DNA of 64,000 bases from Hymenopus coronatus (taxonomy: Eukaryota; Arthropoda; Insecta; Mantodea; Hymenopodidae), in contig CM060883.1 in assembly GCA_030762935.1 (NCBI GenBank), positions 30,188,501 to 30,252,500 of the forward strand. The letters run 5' to 3'. How positions within the stretch are numbered: position 1 is the stretch's first letter; the number at the start of each line of letters is the position of its first letter. Below the pieces are notes generated by a model. The model saw nothing but the letters and a program-made list of their open reading frames with translations. It did no database searches and was not told the DNA's origin. Position numbers and translations under genes: made by a program. This document shows, one piece after another, positions 32,151 through 43,126 of the stretch.

Positions 32151-32930
32151 TTTTACTTTCTCTTAGTACATGGGTAGAGACGGTATTGCATTCCACCAAA
32201 CAATCTCATATCGAAATGTCACTGGAAACACACGTTTTAAGGTTCTTTGCATCCAAAAAAAAAACCTTCTCAGAAAAAGTTCCGCGCGCGTATGTGTATG
32301 CGTCCATGTGCCTATGTCTGTGAGCCCAATAACTCAAAAACGAAAAGTCGGTAAAATAGCAAACTTGATACTTAAACGCATGAAATTTTTTCAAGAAAAT
32401 CCCTCCACCCCAAACTACACTTTATAAGGAAAACCTTTCGAAAATGTCGATTTTCTAAAAAATGCCTATCGATTTTAATTAAAATACCATATATTAAAAA
32501 TACTTAGATAAAAAGTAAAATGTAATACATCTCGAGTTTTCTGTAATAGCTCTGACGTTCTCTTCATTCTGGATGATTTTTGCATAATTCGTAAACCGTG
32601 ACAGCCAAAACATTTTTACACAAATATGTAGATTAGCTCGCCAGGGTAGTGGTAGCATGTCTGCATCATATTCAACAGGTCATGAGTTCGAACCTCGCTT
32701 AAGGTGACTTACTCGGATAAGGTTTTGTCGGGTCTTTTTACTTTTCCTAGACGAATTTCAAGTGACTTTAAGCTCCATGGAACCCGATGTCATTTGAGTA
32801 TCATTTCATTAATTTAATTTATTGTCAAATAAGACTAACCAAGTTAAAGGACGTTAAGGTACAAACATAAAAATTAGAACTCGTTAAAATGCACAGTTTA
32901 TGTCACATATAACGTTTTTTAGAGTATAAC
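32151..32930 (-). mobile_element. Family H element, 5'-truncated, with SINE-F insert
   Basis: The hairpin end at 32151 (TTTTACTTTCTCTTAG) is shortened. The body is interrupted at 32636-32873 and resumes AAAATTAGAACTCGTTAAAATGC until about 32930, where sense-oriented 3' ends take over. Confidence 0.75.
32636..32873 (+). mobile_element. SINE-F copy (tRNA-derived)
   Basis: The head GCCAGGGTAGTGGTAGCATG (A box) and TCATGAGTTCGAACCTCGC (B box) is followed by a body with AATTTCAAGTGACTTTAAGC and a tail AACCAAGTTAAAGGACGTTA. The same tail motif appears at 48215-48245. Imperfect TAGATTA/ATTAGA lies at the two borders. Confidence 0.7.
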
Positions 32931-33099
32931 TTCTCTATACATAGTGAATATAGTATGTGTAGAGAAAATAAAAATGTTTTTTGTAGTTACAGGAGTCCCT
33001 AAAACATGTATTTCCGGTGAAATCTGGATATCGAATTTTTGGGTGAAATTTAATACTTGCTCTATACACTGTACTTATTACGTGTAGAGAAAGTAAAAA
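32931..33099 (+). mobile_element. Two successive family H 3' ends
   Basis: 32931-32976 is a lone hairpin ending GTAGAGAAAATAAAAA. 32995-33099 starts AGTCCCTAAAACATGTATTT and ends with a second hairpin and TAGAGAAAGTAAAAA. Neither has a body of its own. Confidence 0.75.
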
Positions 33100-33266
33100 T
33101 AAAGACAACTTAAACAGCCCCGTTCCTGCAGCGGTCTGTGCGCTGTTTCATTCTATGGACGGACAGACGATGGACGAATAAAGCGACGCGTTCCGTTGAA
33201 GTATTCACACCAAAAATAAGAGAAAGGTTCCTTTAATTCTGGTGCCTGTTTTCAATGCGACAGTCG

Positions 33267-33541
33267 CTTTCCGTGGTGTAGTGGTTACCATGCTAACTCC
33301 ATATACCCAAGGTCGCGGGTCGATGGATTTTTTCGGGCGTAAAAATCCTTTAGCCTGGCTTTCTTCGGAAGGGAAGTAAAGTCGTTGGCCCCTTGTCGTA
33401 GATTTACGGCACGTAAAAAACCTCAAGCCTGATAAAGAGTCCTCTGAGAACAATTAGTCGATCTTATTCGCCCAATATAGAATGGGACGCCAAGAACCAT
33501 AGCAGTTAAAGAGCGTCCATAAATAAAACGGCATTTCCACT
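33267..33541 (+). mobile_element. SINE-B copy with target duplication
   Basis: Head CCGTGGTGTAGTGGTTACCA (A box) and TCGCGGGTCGATGG (B-box-like), body GGCGTAAAAATCC, GTCGTAGATTTACGG, ATAGAATGGGACGC and tail AGAGCGTCCATAAATAAA. TGCGACAGT occurs on both sides as the target duplication. Shared with 48760-49054. Confidence 0.85.
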
Positions 33542-34074
33542 GCGACAGTGTTTGGTTGGAAACACGGAAGGCGTGCAAGTTTCATTTCCATGGAAACCAC
33601 GCTAAGTAGCTCGAAATACAGTTTCATTGCAGTCTATTAACGGTTGCTGGGAACTGCGACATTCTTTTGTTCGAAACAACAGAGACTAGGAAGTTTCTCA
33701 CGCTTTGGACGGGGTAGGAGGTACTGTACCGCATCGAGAAGAGACAATGGGTGCTATGTAGATGAGATGAAACCATTCAAAATAACCGGCAAAGCAGAAC
33801 AATTAGTAGACCGGCTTCTGAAACACAAACACACACGAGAAGTCCAATGAAAATTCATGAGGGTGTTAATGTCATAGCCTTCTCTAACGATCCGGCAAGA
33901 GACGAACCCGCTTGATCCGTGTCATCGTTCGCAGGGTTTTCTCGGTTACCAACTGCTATTGTCTTTAGTTAGTCGCATTAAACTGACGAGGACAAGACTC
34001 GATTCATCCCTTTATCATATGTGTGCATATCCAGCACATATATTGCAATGTAACAATAGCACATAACCTAAAAA
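33542..34074. other. Unassigned sequence
   Basis: More GC-rich than average, with a 68-codon frame (33644-33850) showing no known motif. Confidence 0.35.
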
Positions 34075-34767
34075 TCTGATGTGTTCCATTCAAATGACTT
34101 TCTCTACATCTCTGCAACAAATTATCGTTAAAAAGCTTATGCTTCTATTTACTTCATGCTAATCAAGAAAAAAACTAGCAGAAATGTTCTTATTACTTGC
34201 TTCTTTGTAAGTAGAAACTAAATAAGGGAGTACTGTAGGTTAAAGTGATAGTCAAAAGACTATGTGACAGGTTCCTTTGTTTGCATGGACAGGAGTTTTT
34301 CAAAGCTGAAACCAAAATCAAGGAATATCTCAAAAACGAATAACTCCACGAAAAAACTCTATATTATATAAATTGTGTGTTTTAACGTATTCTACATTTT
34401 TGTGTGGTAAGTTTTTGTACATCTCTTACGGTTTAGCAGTTATGCAAAATTCCGTAAAATGCATCCAGTATAAAGTAGTCTTCAGAGGATATTCCCAGAA
34501 AATTCAAGATATACATTTTATTTGCCAGGAAAATGTCTTTAGTATATTTTATTTTTATCAAAATGATTAGAGCCATTTTTCAGCAAATCGAACTTTTCGA
34601 AAATTGTTCCATGTAAAGGGTAGTTTTCGGGTGCGGAGATTTTTTTAAATCTTCGTGTTGCATCCTTGGAAGACGCCAAACTTAAATACCAAGTTTGGTA
34701 TTTAACGGTCTTTCCATTTTTGAGCTATGCTGTCCACAGACACACACACACACACAGACACACATTG
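34075..34767 (+). mobile_element. Family H element, 3'-truncated in its (CA)n tract
   Basis: Starts TCTGATGTGTTCCATTCAA and is complete up to ACACACAGACACACA at 34767. The hairpin end is replaced by the tail of another transposon. Confidence 0.85.
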
Positions 34768-35026
34768 GATAATCTACGAGAATGTATCGTACATTCGTGT
34801 GCTGCTATCCAACTGAACATGAACACGTTGCAGTCGGTAGTTCGTGCTGCAGTTCGGCGGCATCGTCTGTGTATGAATATTAATGGTGACCTTTTCAAAC
34901 ACCTACAGTGATATCTGTAAGCTGGACTTGAAGCCACACTTTCACAAAAAATGAGGCATTTCTGCCAATTAGTTTGCAAGTTATGGACCGCTAAACAGTG
35001 TATACATTTTTTGGACCACTCTGTAT
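34768..35026 (+). pseudogene. C-terminal tail and right end of a Tc1/mariner-like transposon
   Basis: 34768-34911 reads DNLRECIVHSCAAIQLNMNT and continues VVRAAVRRHRLCMNINGDLF to a stop at 34911. This matches the pattern closing many IS630/Tc1-type transposases (R..C....G..F.HL). It is followed by a presumed right terminus, TTTTTTGGACCACTCTGTAT. No catalytic residues are present. The frame is continuous with the upstream family H sequence from 34666, giving an 81-codon chimeric frame. Confidence 0.55.
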
Positions 35027-35290
35027 AACGGACTTTCCGTTTATACTTTCTTGACTAGGTATGTAGAATGGAAATAGAATCCAGAGAAGGTATTGTATTC
35101 CACCTAAAATTCGATACCGAGATTTTACTGGAAATACATGTTTTGAGACCCCCTGAATACAAAAAGAGGCAACTTTAGGAAGAGGTCCCTGTATGGGTAT
35201 GTGTTGTGAACAGTATAAATAAAAAACTAAAGGTCCGTTAAATCCTAAGTTCACATCTTCAAAGAATGGAAACGCTCTATAGAATTTCTC
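35027..35290 (-). mobile_element. Family H fragment (3' part)
   Basis: Antisense. It has ATTCGATACCGAGATTTTACT, ACATGTTTTGAGACCCCCTG, TATGGGTATGTGTTGTGAAC in order. The hairpin is scrambled and it stops before the central blocks. Confidence 0.65.
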
Positions 35291-35965
35291 CGTCTGAAAG
35301 AACATAGATTTTCAACGGTGGAAGAATTACTTCACACTGATTTCTTTTGTTAATAATATTAGAGTAGATTATAGATAGGTAATATTATTAGTGTGTTCAT
35401 GAAACAGGATTGAGAAGCTAAATGTTACGTTATGTAACATACGGTGGCGAACCTGAACTTCGACATATCTTGTCGCTAGGGAACAGAGCTTCAGAAAATG
35501 TGAGATATGAAAGGAATCGATAATTGAAGTTTAGTGGCAGAAGGACCCGGCCCTGTCGATACTTGATACAACAAGGGGAAGGTCCTCAAGCTGGAGAGGT
35601 TCGCTGCTCCACTAGTAAAATCAGTGTCGGCGACAGCAAAGTAAGATGCCATATTGAGGCATTTCTTCAACAATCTCACGTGTCATACGACCTTCCCTGC
35701 GGTCACATGTGCTTCATTTGAAATCTGTGGTAACAATGATTTAAAGCTACCGGATAAAACACCACAAAATAGGCACTTAAGAGAGGCGCTGATTACCAGT
35801 ACTTAGTGGTTCAAATTTGGTTAAAACAAGAGAGAAATATAAGTTTGTTCACAGTGACCCGAGAACGGTAACCAAAACGGAAACGAGAACGGCAAGAAAC
35901 GTGGTATATAAGATTTTATATATATAAATTACATGTATATATGTATTAAATTATATAGGGAAAAC
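35291..35965. other. Unassigned sequence
   Basis: Contains the palindromic ATGTTACGTTATGTAACAT near 35421-35440. A G/C-richer 35540-35720 stretch is open on the plus strand for 65 codons without known motifs. Confidence 0.35.
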
Positions 35966-36465
35966 TCTGACATCCATTCACATGACTTTCATTACATCTC
36001 TGACAAGTGTTTTTTGGAATCACCTCGTTGAGTTCTGCAACTCTTATAACGCAGGATCATCTGCACACACGAAATACGGCACTGCTGTATGGTATGGATT
36101 TTTCTTTAAGGAGATTTAAGCAGATAACAAGAAAATGAAATGAATTTCTGGAGTCAAAAATGAGAGTGACAAGTGAAAAATTCCTCTGCCTATACAACAA
36201 TTATTCTTAAAAATCTTATTTTTTTCTCTGCATTTCGTAATAACCGAGATAAACATTAGCAGAAATAGCTTTATTGAATCGTTTCTTCTAAGTAGAAGGT
36301 AAATCAGATAATACACTGGGCTAAAGCGATGGTCAGATCTTTTAAAACTTGGTAGCTAAGTGACGAAATTGAAATTCCTTTCCCTTTGCATGACCACGAT
36401 GAAAAAAGTGAATAATGACTTCCCATTTGAGAAAAGTTTCAAGTATTGGAAATATTAAAAACAAT
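35966..36465 (+). mobile_element. Family H 5' half with a 180-bp insertion
   Basis: The 5' terminus (TCTGACATCCATTCACATGAC) is at 35966-36005. The following family segment resumes at about 36185 (CTATACAACAATTATTCTTA) and runs to GAGAAAAGTTTCAAG. The intervening 180 bp are unrelated. Confidence 0.6.
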
Positions 36466-36489
36466 CACATTGAATTTGTTGAAATAATT

Positions 36490-37642
36490 AGTTGTACAAC
36501 CATTTTTGCTAATGTTTAACTACACTACCACGATGTAGATAGAGGAACAGCATTTTGTAGAAAAAGTCATATGAATCAAACACATCATATTGTTTAGAAA
36601 AAGGCCCATGTGGGGGTTGTGTGTGTATATGTGACTTATTAACAATTTTTCAAAAACGAAAAGACCGTTAAATAACAATGGAATTTAAGTTTATTGTCTC
36701 CTAAGAATGGGATAAGATTTTTAGGAAAATCAATCCACCGCAAACTACATTTTTCGAAATATTCGATTTCCTGAAAAATGATTTTCATAATTGATTGAAA
36801 CTCCGTATATTAAAGATATTTAGATGACAAGTAGAATGTACATTCTGAATTTCTTGGGAATAACCTCAGAAATCCTCTTTATTCTAAATTACTTTTGAAA
36901 TACTGGTAAACCGTGAGAGACAGACAAAAACTTACTAATGTAGATCTCGTTAAAACACATAATTTATGTCCTTTACATTTTTATTATAAAGCTAACCCAT
37001 TCCGAGACATATCTTTTTATTGACTTCAATTTAAAGTACACATTTCTTAAGAAGTCGCTGTATTTCCTTTGGTTTTAGTCTTGGCAACGCAAAGAAACGA
37101 ATTTCAGTGCCCACCTCATTGCCACAGCTTTTAAAGCATACATATGTTTATAGTTTTATCACAGTATATTTCCTTTGTTCCCTTTTACTTATAAGAAATT
37201 AAGTAATAGGACCATTCTGCTAATGATTATCTCGATTACCATGAAGAAGAAAAAAGAATACTCTTTTGTAAGAATTTGTGTGTAGAACAGTTAGAGAAAG
37301 TAATGTAAATAGATCACAATAGATATTTAGTGGAATCAATCGTATCTTTGTTATTGGCTTGATTTTTCCTTACATTTTCTAAATTGGGAATATGCCAGTT
37401 TTTTCTTTGCTCATGGTCAAGTAAAGGGAACAGATTTTCAAATAATTTACATAGTGAACACCTCTTAAAGATTTGACTATCGATTTAGCCTAGTGTATTT
37501 CTTTATACCTGTAAAAAACCAAGCAGTAAGACCATTTTCGCTAATGCTTTTCTCGATTAGCATGAAGTATAAAAAAGAACAAGCTTTTCTAAAAATTGGT
37601 GCAGAATAGGTAGAGAACGTCATGTGAATGGAAAACTTCCAG
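36490..37642 (-). mobile_element. Series of antisense family H fragments
   Basis: 36490-36597 is a 5' terminal piece ending AACACATCATA. 36598-37325 holds GTGTGTGTATATGTG to a 5' terminus (TAGAGAAAGTAATGTAAATA). 37326-37642 holds another 5' third ending AGAACGTCATGTGAATGGAA. All read in the same direction. Confidence 0.65.
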
Positions 37643-38070
37643 TTTAACTTTCTCTTAGTAAGTAGTGCATCGGTAGAGAAGGTAATCCATTTCACTCAGG
37701 TAAATATCTTTAATATACCACATTTTCATTAAAATCGTTAGAGCCATTTTTGAGAAAATCAAACTTTTCGAAAAAAGTTCCATATAAGGGTAGTTGGGGT
37801 TGGGGGGATTTTCTTGAAAATCTTCATATCGCATCCTTGGAAGATACCAGACTTAAATACCTAATTTGGTATTCAACGGTCTTTTCGTTTAGAGCTATGC
37901 TGTCCACAGACACAAAGACACGCACACACGGACCTTTTTCAAGACATGCTTTTTTTGGATTTAGGGGGTCCTAAAACATGTATTTCTGGTGAAAACCCGG
38001 TATCGAATTTTTGGGTGGAACACAATACTTCCTCCATACGCATCTACATAGTACCTGTAGAGAAAGTAAA
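37643..38070. mobile_element. Family H composite with 3' ends on both sides
   Basis: 37643-37697 is a 55-bp antisense hairpin end (AACTTTCTCTTAGTAAGTAG). It is joined to a sense segment from TCAGGTAAATATCTTTAATA through (CA)n to TAGAGAAAGTAAAAA at 38070. Same outward-3' layout as 25443-25949. Confidence 0.7.
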
Positions 38071-38074
38071 AATA

Positions 38075-38217
38075 AAAATTATGGTTTGAGGTTTACGGGA
38101 ATAGCCTCTGAAGACCTCTTTAATCTTGGCGAGTGTTGCAGAATTGTATAAAACGCTTAAACCGTAAGAAATAGACAAAAACTTAATGCACAAAAATGAA
38201 GTTCGCGTTAAAATTTA
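38075..38217 (-). mobile_element. Family H fragment
   Basis: Antisense central piece (AATAGCCTCTGAAGACCTC, AACCGTAAGAAATAGACAAA) broken at TTATA by a mariner end. Confidence 0.65.
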
Positions 38218-38219
38218 TA

Positions 38220-38706
38220 CGAGGTACGTCCAGAAAGTAAGTTCCGTTTCAATTTATCACCGCTGGAGCGCTGCGATCGCAGTTCCGCACATGCGCGGTA
38301 GACGCTCTGTATCAAGGAGAAGAAACGTGCGCCATTTTGAGATCGCTGTCAGCCACATACACTTTGTTGTGCTTGTTTACAATGTCGGTGTTGATTGAAA
38401 ATCCCGCCGCTTGTGAAATCAGATCTGTGATTCGTTTTCTGAATGCTAGGAGAGTGAAACCAATTGAAGTTTATCGGCAAATTTGCGAAGTTTACGGACA
38501 AAATGCGATGAGTGATTCAATGGTGAGAAGATGGGTCCGACAGTTCAGTGAAGGACGTAGTGAAGTGCACGATGAAGAACAAAGTGGGCGTCCATCTTTG
38601 GTTACAGAAGAATTTGTTCACGCGATTGATAACAAGATCCAGGAAAACCGCAAGTTTACAATTAGTGCTCTCGCTATGGAATTTCCCCAAAGCTCACGAT
38701 CGTCCT
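38220..38706 (+). pseudogene. 5' fragment of a third mariner lineage
   Basis: Starts CGAGGTACGTCCAGAAAGTA, a known mariner terminus type, right after a TA. The transposase frame begins at 38382 and runs 107 codons: SVIRFLNARRVKPIEVYRQI, MVRRWVRQFSEGR and EEQSGRPSLVTEE (the two helix-turn-helix segments and linker), ending near MEFPQ. The catalytic domain is gone. The sequence switches at about 38706 into a sense family H 3' end. Confidence 0.8.
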
Positions 38707-38951
38707 GTCGCATCCTTGGAAGATACTAAACTTAAATACCAAGTTTGGTATTCAACCGTCTTTTCGTTTTTGAGCTATGCTGTCCACACACACACACACA
38801 CGGACCTGTTTCTGAAAATTATTTTTTTTACCCAGGGGGTCCTAAAACATGTATTTCCGGTGAAATCTCGACATCGAATTTTTGGGTGGAATACAATACT
38901 TCCCTATCCCTATGTATATTGTACATACGGGGATAGAGAAAGTAAAAAGAA
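38707..38951 (+). mobile_element. Family H 3' third
   Basis: TGTCGCATCCTTGGAAGATA through (CA)n at 38787-38803, then a terminal hairpin variant and AGAGAAAGTAAAAA. Its 5' side is cut by the mariner fragment. Confidence 0.8.
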
Positions 38952-39622
38952 TTTTCAGAAAAAGGTCCGTGTGTGTGCGTCTGTCTATGGACAGCATACA
39001 TGTCTATGCGACACGAAAATTTTCAAGAAAATCCCCCCACCCTTAACTACCCGTTACAAGGAAAAATTTCGAAAATTATGATTTTCTTAAAAATGGCTCG
39101 AACGATTTTGATTATAATACCACATATTAAATCCATTTCTATCACAAATAAAATGTATATTATGACTTTTCTGAGAATAGCTTCTGAAGACCTGTTTATT
39201 CTGGATGAATTTTGCTGATTTTTGCATAACTAGCAAATCGTAAGTGATAGAAAAAAAAATACTGCACAAAAAATGTAGATTTTGTTAAAATACACAATTT
39301 ATGTCATATACGTTTTTTTTCGTGTAGTTTACCGCTTTCGAGGTATTCCTTTTTATTAGTTTTAGCTTTAAAATACTGATACTTTTTTCACACGGAAGGT
39401 TGGTGTAAACTCCTGGCCCTGCACAAAAACGGACTTCATCCACATATCAACCAGGTTTTAAAAGATTTGACTATCGTTTAAAGCCTTGTGTATTCCCTTA
39501 TTTTCCTTCTACCTATAAGGAAGCAACTAACTAAGACAATTTCTGCTAATGTTTATCTCGATTATCATAAAGTAGACAGAATAATATGCTTTAGAGAAAG
39601 TCATGTGAATGGAACACATAAG
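38952..39622 (-). mobile_element. Family H element lacking its hairpin end
   Basis: Antisense from TTTTCAGAAAAAGGTCCGTG to the 5' terminus GGAACACATAAGA. A segment after the GT tract is deleted (jump from GACAGCATAC to ATGCGACACG). Confidence 0.75.
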
Positions 39623-39860
39623 ATGTTTTACATATTTGAAGTCTTAATAAAATTGAAAAGTCCAACATGGTATTTTAAGGACCTATTTTAATATCTTTAA
39701 AGCCCCTTTTAGGTGCCTAAAGGTCTAATGATCACTGGAATTCCCTAATGCGCCCTCTCTCTGTTTTACCACTCCGTGTAAAGCTTTTGGTGAAGCAAGT
39801 AAGACAATATTTATTGCAGAGTGCAGTTTTAGTGACGCACGTCGCTTCAACTAGCCCTGC
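39623..39860. other. Unassigned sequence
   Basis: No motif recognised. Confidence 0.3.
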
Positions 39861-40103
39861 TGTAAGCGGTACAGAGATAATAAAAGCTAAACAAGTACGT
39901 TATACAGCCTATAGTAGCGCTGGTGTGCGGGGTTGATTTATACCCGAGTTGTCACACCGCACAAGGGAGAGAGGACACTCACCCGCACTGGACTTACACC
40001 GCATAGAACAAATTACACCTGCTGTGTTTCTCATTGCACCTTGCCAAGGCATCGTCATCGAGATTACTCGGTATTAATAAACACAAGGCTGTCGGCTGTT
40101 ACA
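39861..40103 (+). other. Possible solo LTR (speculative)
   Basis: Begins TGTAAGCGG and ends GCTGTTACA, so it has TG..CA with a short inverted repeat. It contains TTGATTTATACCCG (TATA-like) and GTATTAATAAACAC (polyadenylation-like) near its 3' side. I see no target duplication and no second copy. Confidence 0.2.
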
Positions 40104-40138
40104 GGGGCGGGATTATTAGGAACTAATCTTTCTGTTTA

Positions 40139-40262
40139 CTTTCTCTACACGTACTATGCACATAGTGTATAGAGAAGGTATTGTATTGCAACCGAAAATT
40201 CGGTACCGAGAATTCACCGGAAATACATGTTTTAGGGCTCCTGAGTCCAAAAATAAAAAACC
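40139..40262 (-). mobile_element. Family H 3'-end fragment
   Basis: Hairpin and following 90 bp (TTTACTTTCTCTACACGTAC to AGTCCAAAAATAAAAAACC), then directly followed by the hairpin end of another antisense copy. Confidence 0.8.
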
Positions 40263-41027
40263 TTTTTACTTTCTCTACACGTACTATGTACATAGTGTAC
40301 AGAGAAATTATTGTATCGCAACCGAAAATTTGATACCCAGATTTCACCGGAAATACATGATTTGAGACCCCCCTCTATCCAAAAAAAAAAAAAAAGAGAA
40401 GCATTTTATAAAAAATGTTCGTGTCTATGTCTGTGGGCAGCTAGCTCCATTAAATATCAAACTGAATATTTAAGTTCAGAATCTTCCAAGGATACGACAC
40501 GAAGATTTCCAACAAAATACCCCCACCACCTACTACCCTTTACAGGGACAAAATTCCGAAAATTTTGGTTTTCTCAAAAATGGCTCTAACGATTTTGATT
40601 AAAATACCATATATTAAAGGTAGGCCAAATAAAATGTATACCTGAATTTTCTGCGAATAGCATCTAAAGACCTCTACTCTGAATCAGTTCTGCTGAATTT
40701 TGCGTAACTGGTAAACTGTAAGAATTAGACAAATCTTACTACACAAAAAAATGTAGATCAGGTTAAAACACACAGTTTATGCCATATACCTTTTTCGTGG
40801 AAATTTTGAGACCATTTTTGAGATCTTCTTTGTCATTTGTTTCTCACACGGAAAGCTGTAAACTCCTGGCCCTGCATATAAACGGACTTCAACCACATTG
40901 CAACCGGCTTTTAAAAGATTTGACCATCGGTTTAGCCTACTATATTACCTTATTTTTCTTCTACTTACAGGGAAGCAAGTCATTAGGACAATTACTGCTA
41001 ATGTTGTATCTCGATTGTCATAAAGTA

Positions 41028-41909
41028 CAGGGTTACTACAAAAGAAATAAACAACTTCAACTGCCTGTAAAACAAAAACTGTTAGAGATAGCAACCTAAT
41101 TATTTTGGAGGTATGTTGAGAACTCTCAAAGTTTCGTTTGTTACTATTGGTAACGCTGTAGTGTTTTGTTTGTTGCAGAAGCTGAAATGGCGGAAAATCC
41201 TGTGGAAAAGGTATATTGCGTGTTGGAATTTGCTAGAACGCAATCAGCAACTGTTGTCCAACGACATTTTAGAACACGTTACCACAAAACGCCACCGACT
41301 AGACAGTCAATCTACGACTGGTATAGAAAATTCGAGACAACGGGATGTTTGTGCAAAGGGAAGAGCTCGGGAAGACCAAGAGTTTCGGAAGAAAACGTTG
41401 AACGTGTTCGTTCTGCCTACATAAGAAGCCCACAGAAATCGACATCTAGGGCAAGCATGCAATTACAAATTCCACAGCAAACTGTATGGAAAATCTTGCG
41501 GAAGCGACTGCACATGATGCCTTACAGATTACAGATGTTGCAGTTTCTGAGTGAAGAAGATAAGGTCATACGGCGTGACTTTTGCATCGACATGTTGCGA
41601 CATGATGAAGACGATGCTGGTTTTTGTGAGCGCATCATTTCATTTTTGTAGTAACGTGTTCTAAAATGTCGTTGGACAACAGTTGCTGATTGCGTTCTAG
41701 CAAATTCCAACATGCAATATGCTTTTTCCACAGGATTTTCCGCCATTTCAGCTTCTGCAACAACAAACAAAACACTACAGCGTTACCAATAGTAACAAAC
41801 AAAACTTTGAGAGTTTCTCATCATACCTCCAAAATAATTAGGCTTCTATCTCTAATAGTTTTTGTTTTACAGGCAGTTGAAGTTGTCTATTTCTTTTGTA
41901 GTAATCCTG
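41028..41909 (+). mobile_element. Transposon with long inverted arms (snap-back)
   Basis: 882 bp flanked by TA duplications (41026-41027 and 41910-41911). The left arm 41028-41290 (CAGGGTTACTACAAAAGAAA) and right arm 41645-41909 are inverted copies with few differences. Both arms include the start of the transposase gene. The unique centre is only about 350 bp. The arrangement implies loss of the 3' half of the gene and its replacement by an inverted copy of the 5' end. Confidence 0.85.
41187..41651 (+). pseudogene. N-terminal half of a Tc1/mariner-type transposase (DUF4817-like)
   Basis: The frame begins MAENPVEKVYCVLEFARTQS and continues VVQRHFRTRYHKTPPTRQSI, then WYRKFETTGCLCKGKSSGRP, a helix-turn-helix arrangement like the DUF4817 domain common in insect transposons, followed by VWKILRKRLHMMPYRLQML. 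It would bind the element ends. The catalytic Asp/Glu region is absent because the sequence turns into the inverted arm near 41645. The opposite strand (41770 to about 41645) encodes the same first 40 residues. ATG at 41187 is chosen because a second Met in the same frame upstream lies in the TTGTTTGTTGCAG acceptor-like stretch. Confidence 0.8.
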
Positions 41910-42044
41910 TAGATAGAAGAATGCGCTTTGTAACAGTAATTTGTTATAGTGATGTAGAGATAGTCATGTGAATGAAACTCACGAGATTTTTATAACCTTA
42001 CCCCGCATGTAAACACACCTGTATGTATCCAGCTTGTAAAGCCT

Positions 42045-42471
42045 CTTCGTTCGGAAGGAATTTTGTATAATATTGTATAACTGTAAATGTTTAGGGAGAG
42101 ACAAAAACGTAATCCACAAAAAAATTTAGACCTGTTTAAAACAGGCAATGTGTTATATCTTTTAATGGCGTGATCTATTTCCAATGTATCCATTTATTAA
42201 TGGTTCGAATTGTTTAATATTTTGTAATTCCTTTAAAGTTCGTACGTTGTTCAGTTGTTTTTCGCTATTGCATGCAAAGACAACGAAATTTTAAGGTCAA
42301 CATACAGCGTTTACTTCTTAAACATTTGACTGTCGCTATTTGCTTTTATGTATAGCAAAACATGTACTGTAGCTATTAAACAATTATCGCAACTAAAGTG
42401 AATTGATAGAAATACAAACTTTCGTGTACCCATTACTATAGAGGACAGAAGGTCATGCGTATGTAACATCA
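42045..42471 (-). mobile_element. Family H fragment (5' half), diverged
   Basis: TTTTGTATAATATTGTATAAC, GAGACAAAAACGTAATCCAC, then the end GAAGGTCATGCG and AACATCAGA. The 3' half is missing. Confidence 0.65.
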
Positions 42472-43126
42472 GATTTTTTATTTGATAGTGTTAACTTATG
42501 ATTTAGTTCATGCAGCATTAAATATTTGATGCAATGTATGATTATTTAAAAGGTGAACAGCCAGGTATAATCGATCGTCTGCAAGGTTAACGTTAACAAC
42601 GTGCTATTGGAACCATCTTGAGCAACAGGTGTTAAATTCCGCCTGGCTTATATGGAACACGGGAGCTAGAAAAAGAAAACACTATTGCTCGCTCCGTTGA
42701 AGTTAACTTTTCACTGTCTAATCCCAAACCGTACCACTTCCATGTAACTTTCTGAGTGACTTCCCATAACGATATTGTAGCTTTTTATTTACTTATTTAT
42801 TTATAATTTATTTTCTTCATTTGTTATTATCAAATGGAAATTTAGTTAGTTTTTGTTTTACCGTTTATAGTAAAACTTAAATTATATAAAACCTGTAAAA
42901 ATACTCATTCCATAATACTTAAATAAACAGAAATAATAATAATCAATCTATACTTAAATAAAATTTACTTTACTTTATATTTATTTACAACTTGAATTGC
43001 TATTATTAAATGAAAATTTAATTAGATTTCCTTTTAACGTTTACTGTAGAAATTAAAAAGCATAAATTATATAGAACTTGATTTATCCTACAACTCAAAT
43101 TTACATCCCCCAGGATTTGGTGTTAT
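42472..43126. other. Unassigned AT-rich sequence
   Basis: No recognised gene or repeat. Very AT-rich from 42780 to 43080. Confidence 0.4.

Larger units (their letters stand above)
40264..41976 (-). mobile_element. Family H element split by a TA-inserting transposon
   Basis: The left end TTTTTACTTTCTCTACACG is at 40264. The copy proceeds to TCTCGATTGTCATAAAGTA, is interrupted at 41028-41909, and resumes GATAGAAGAATGCG to a degraded 5' terminus (AACTCACGAGA). TA flanks the insert on both sides. Confidence 0.85.
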
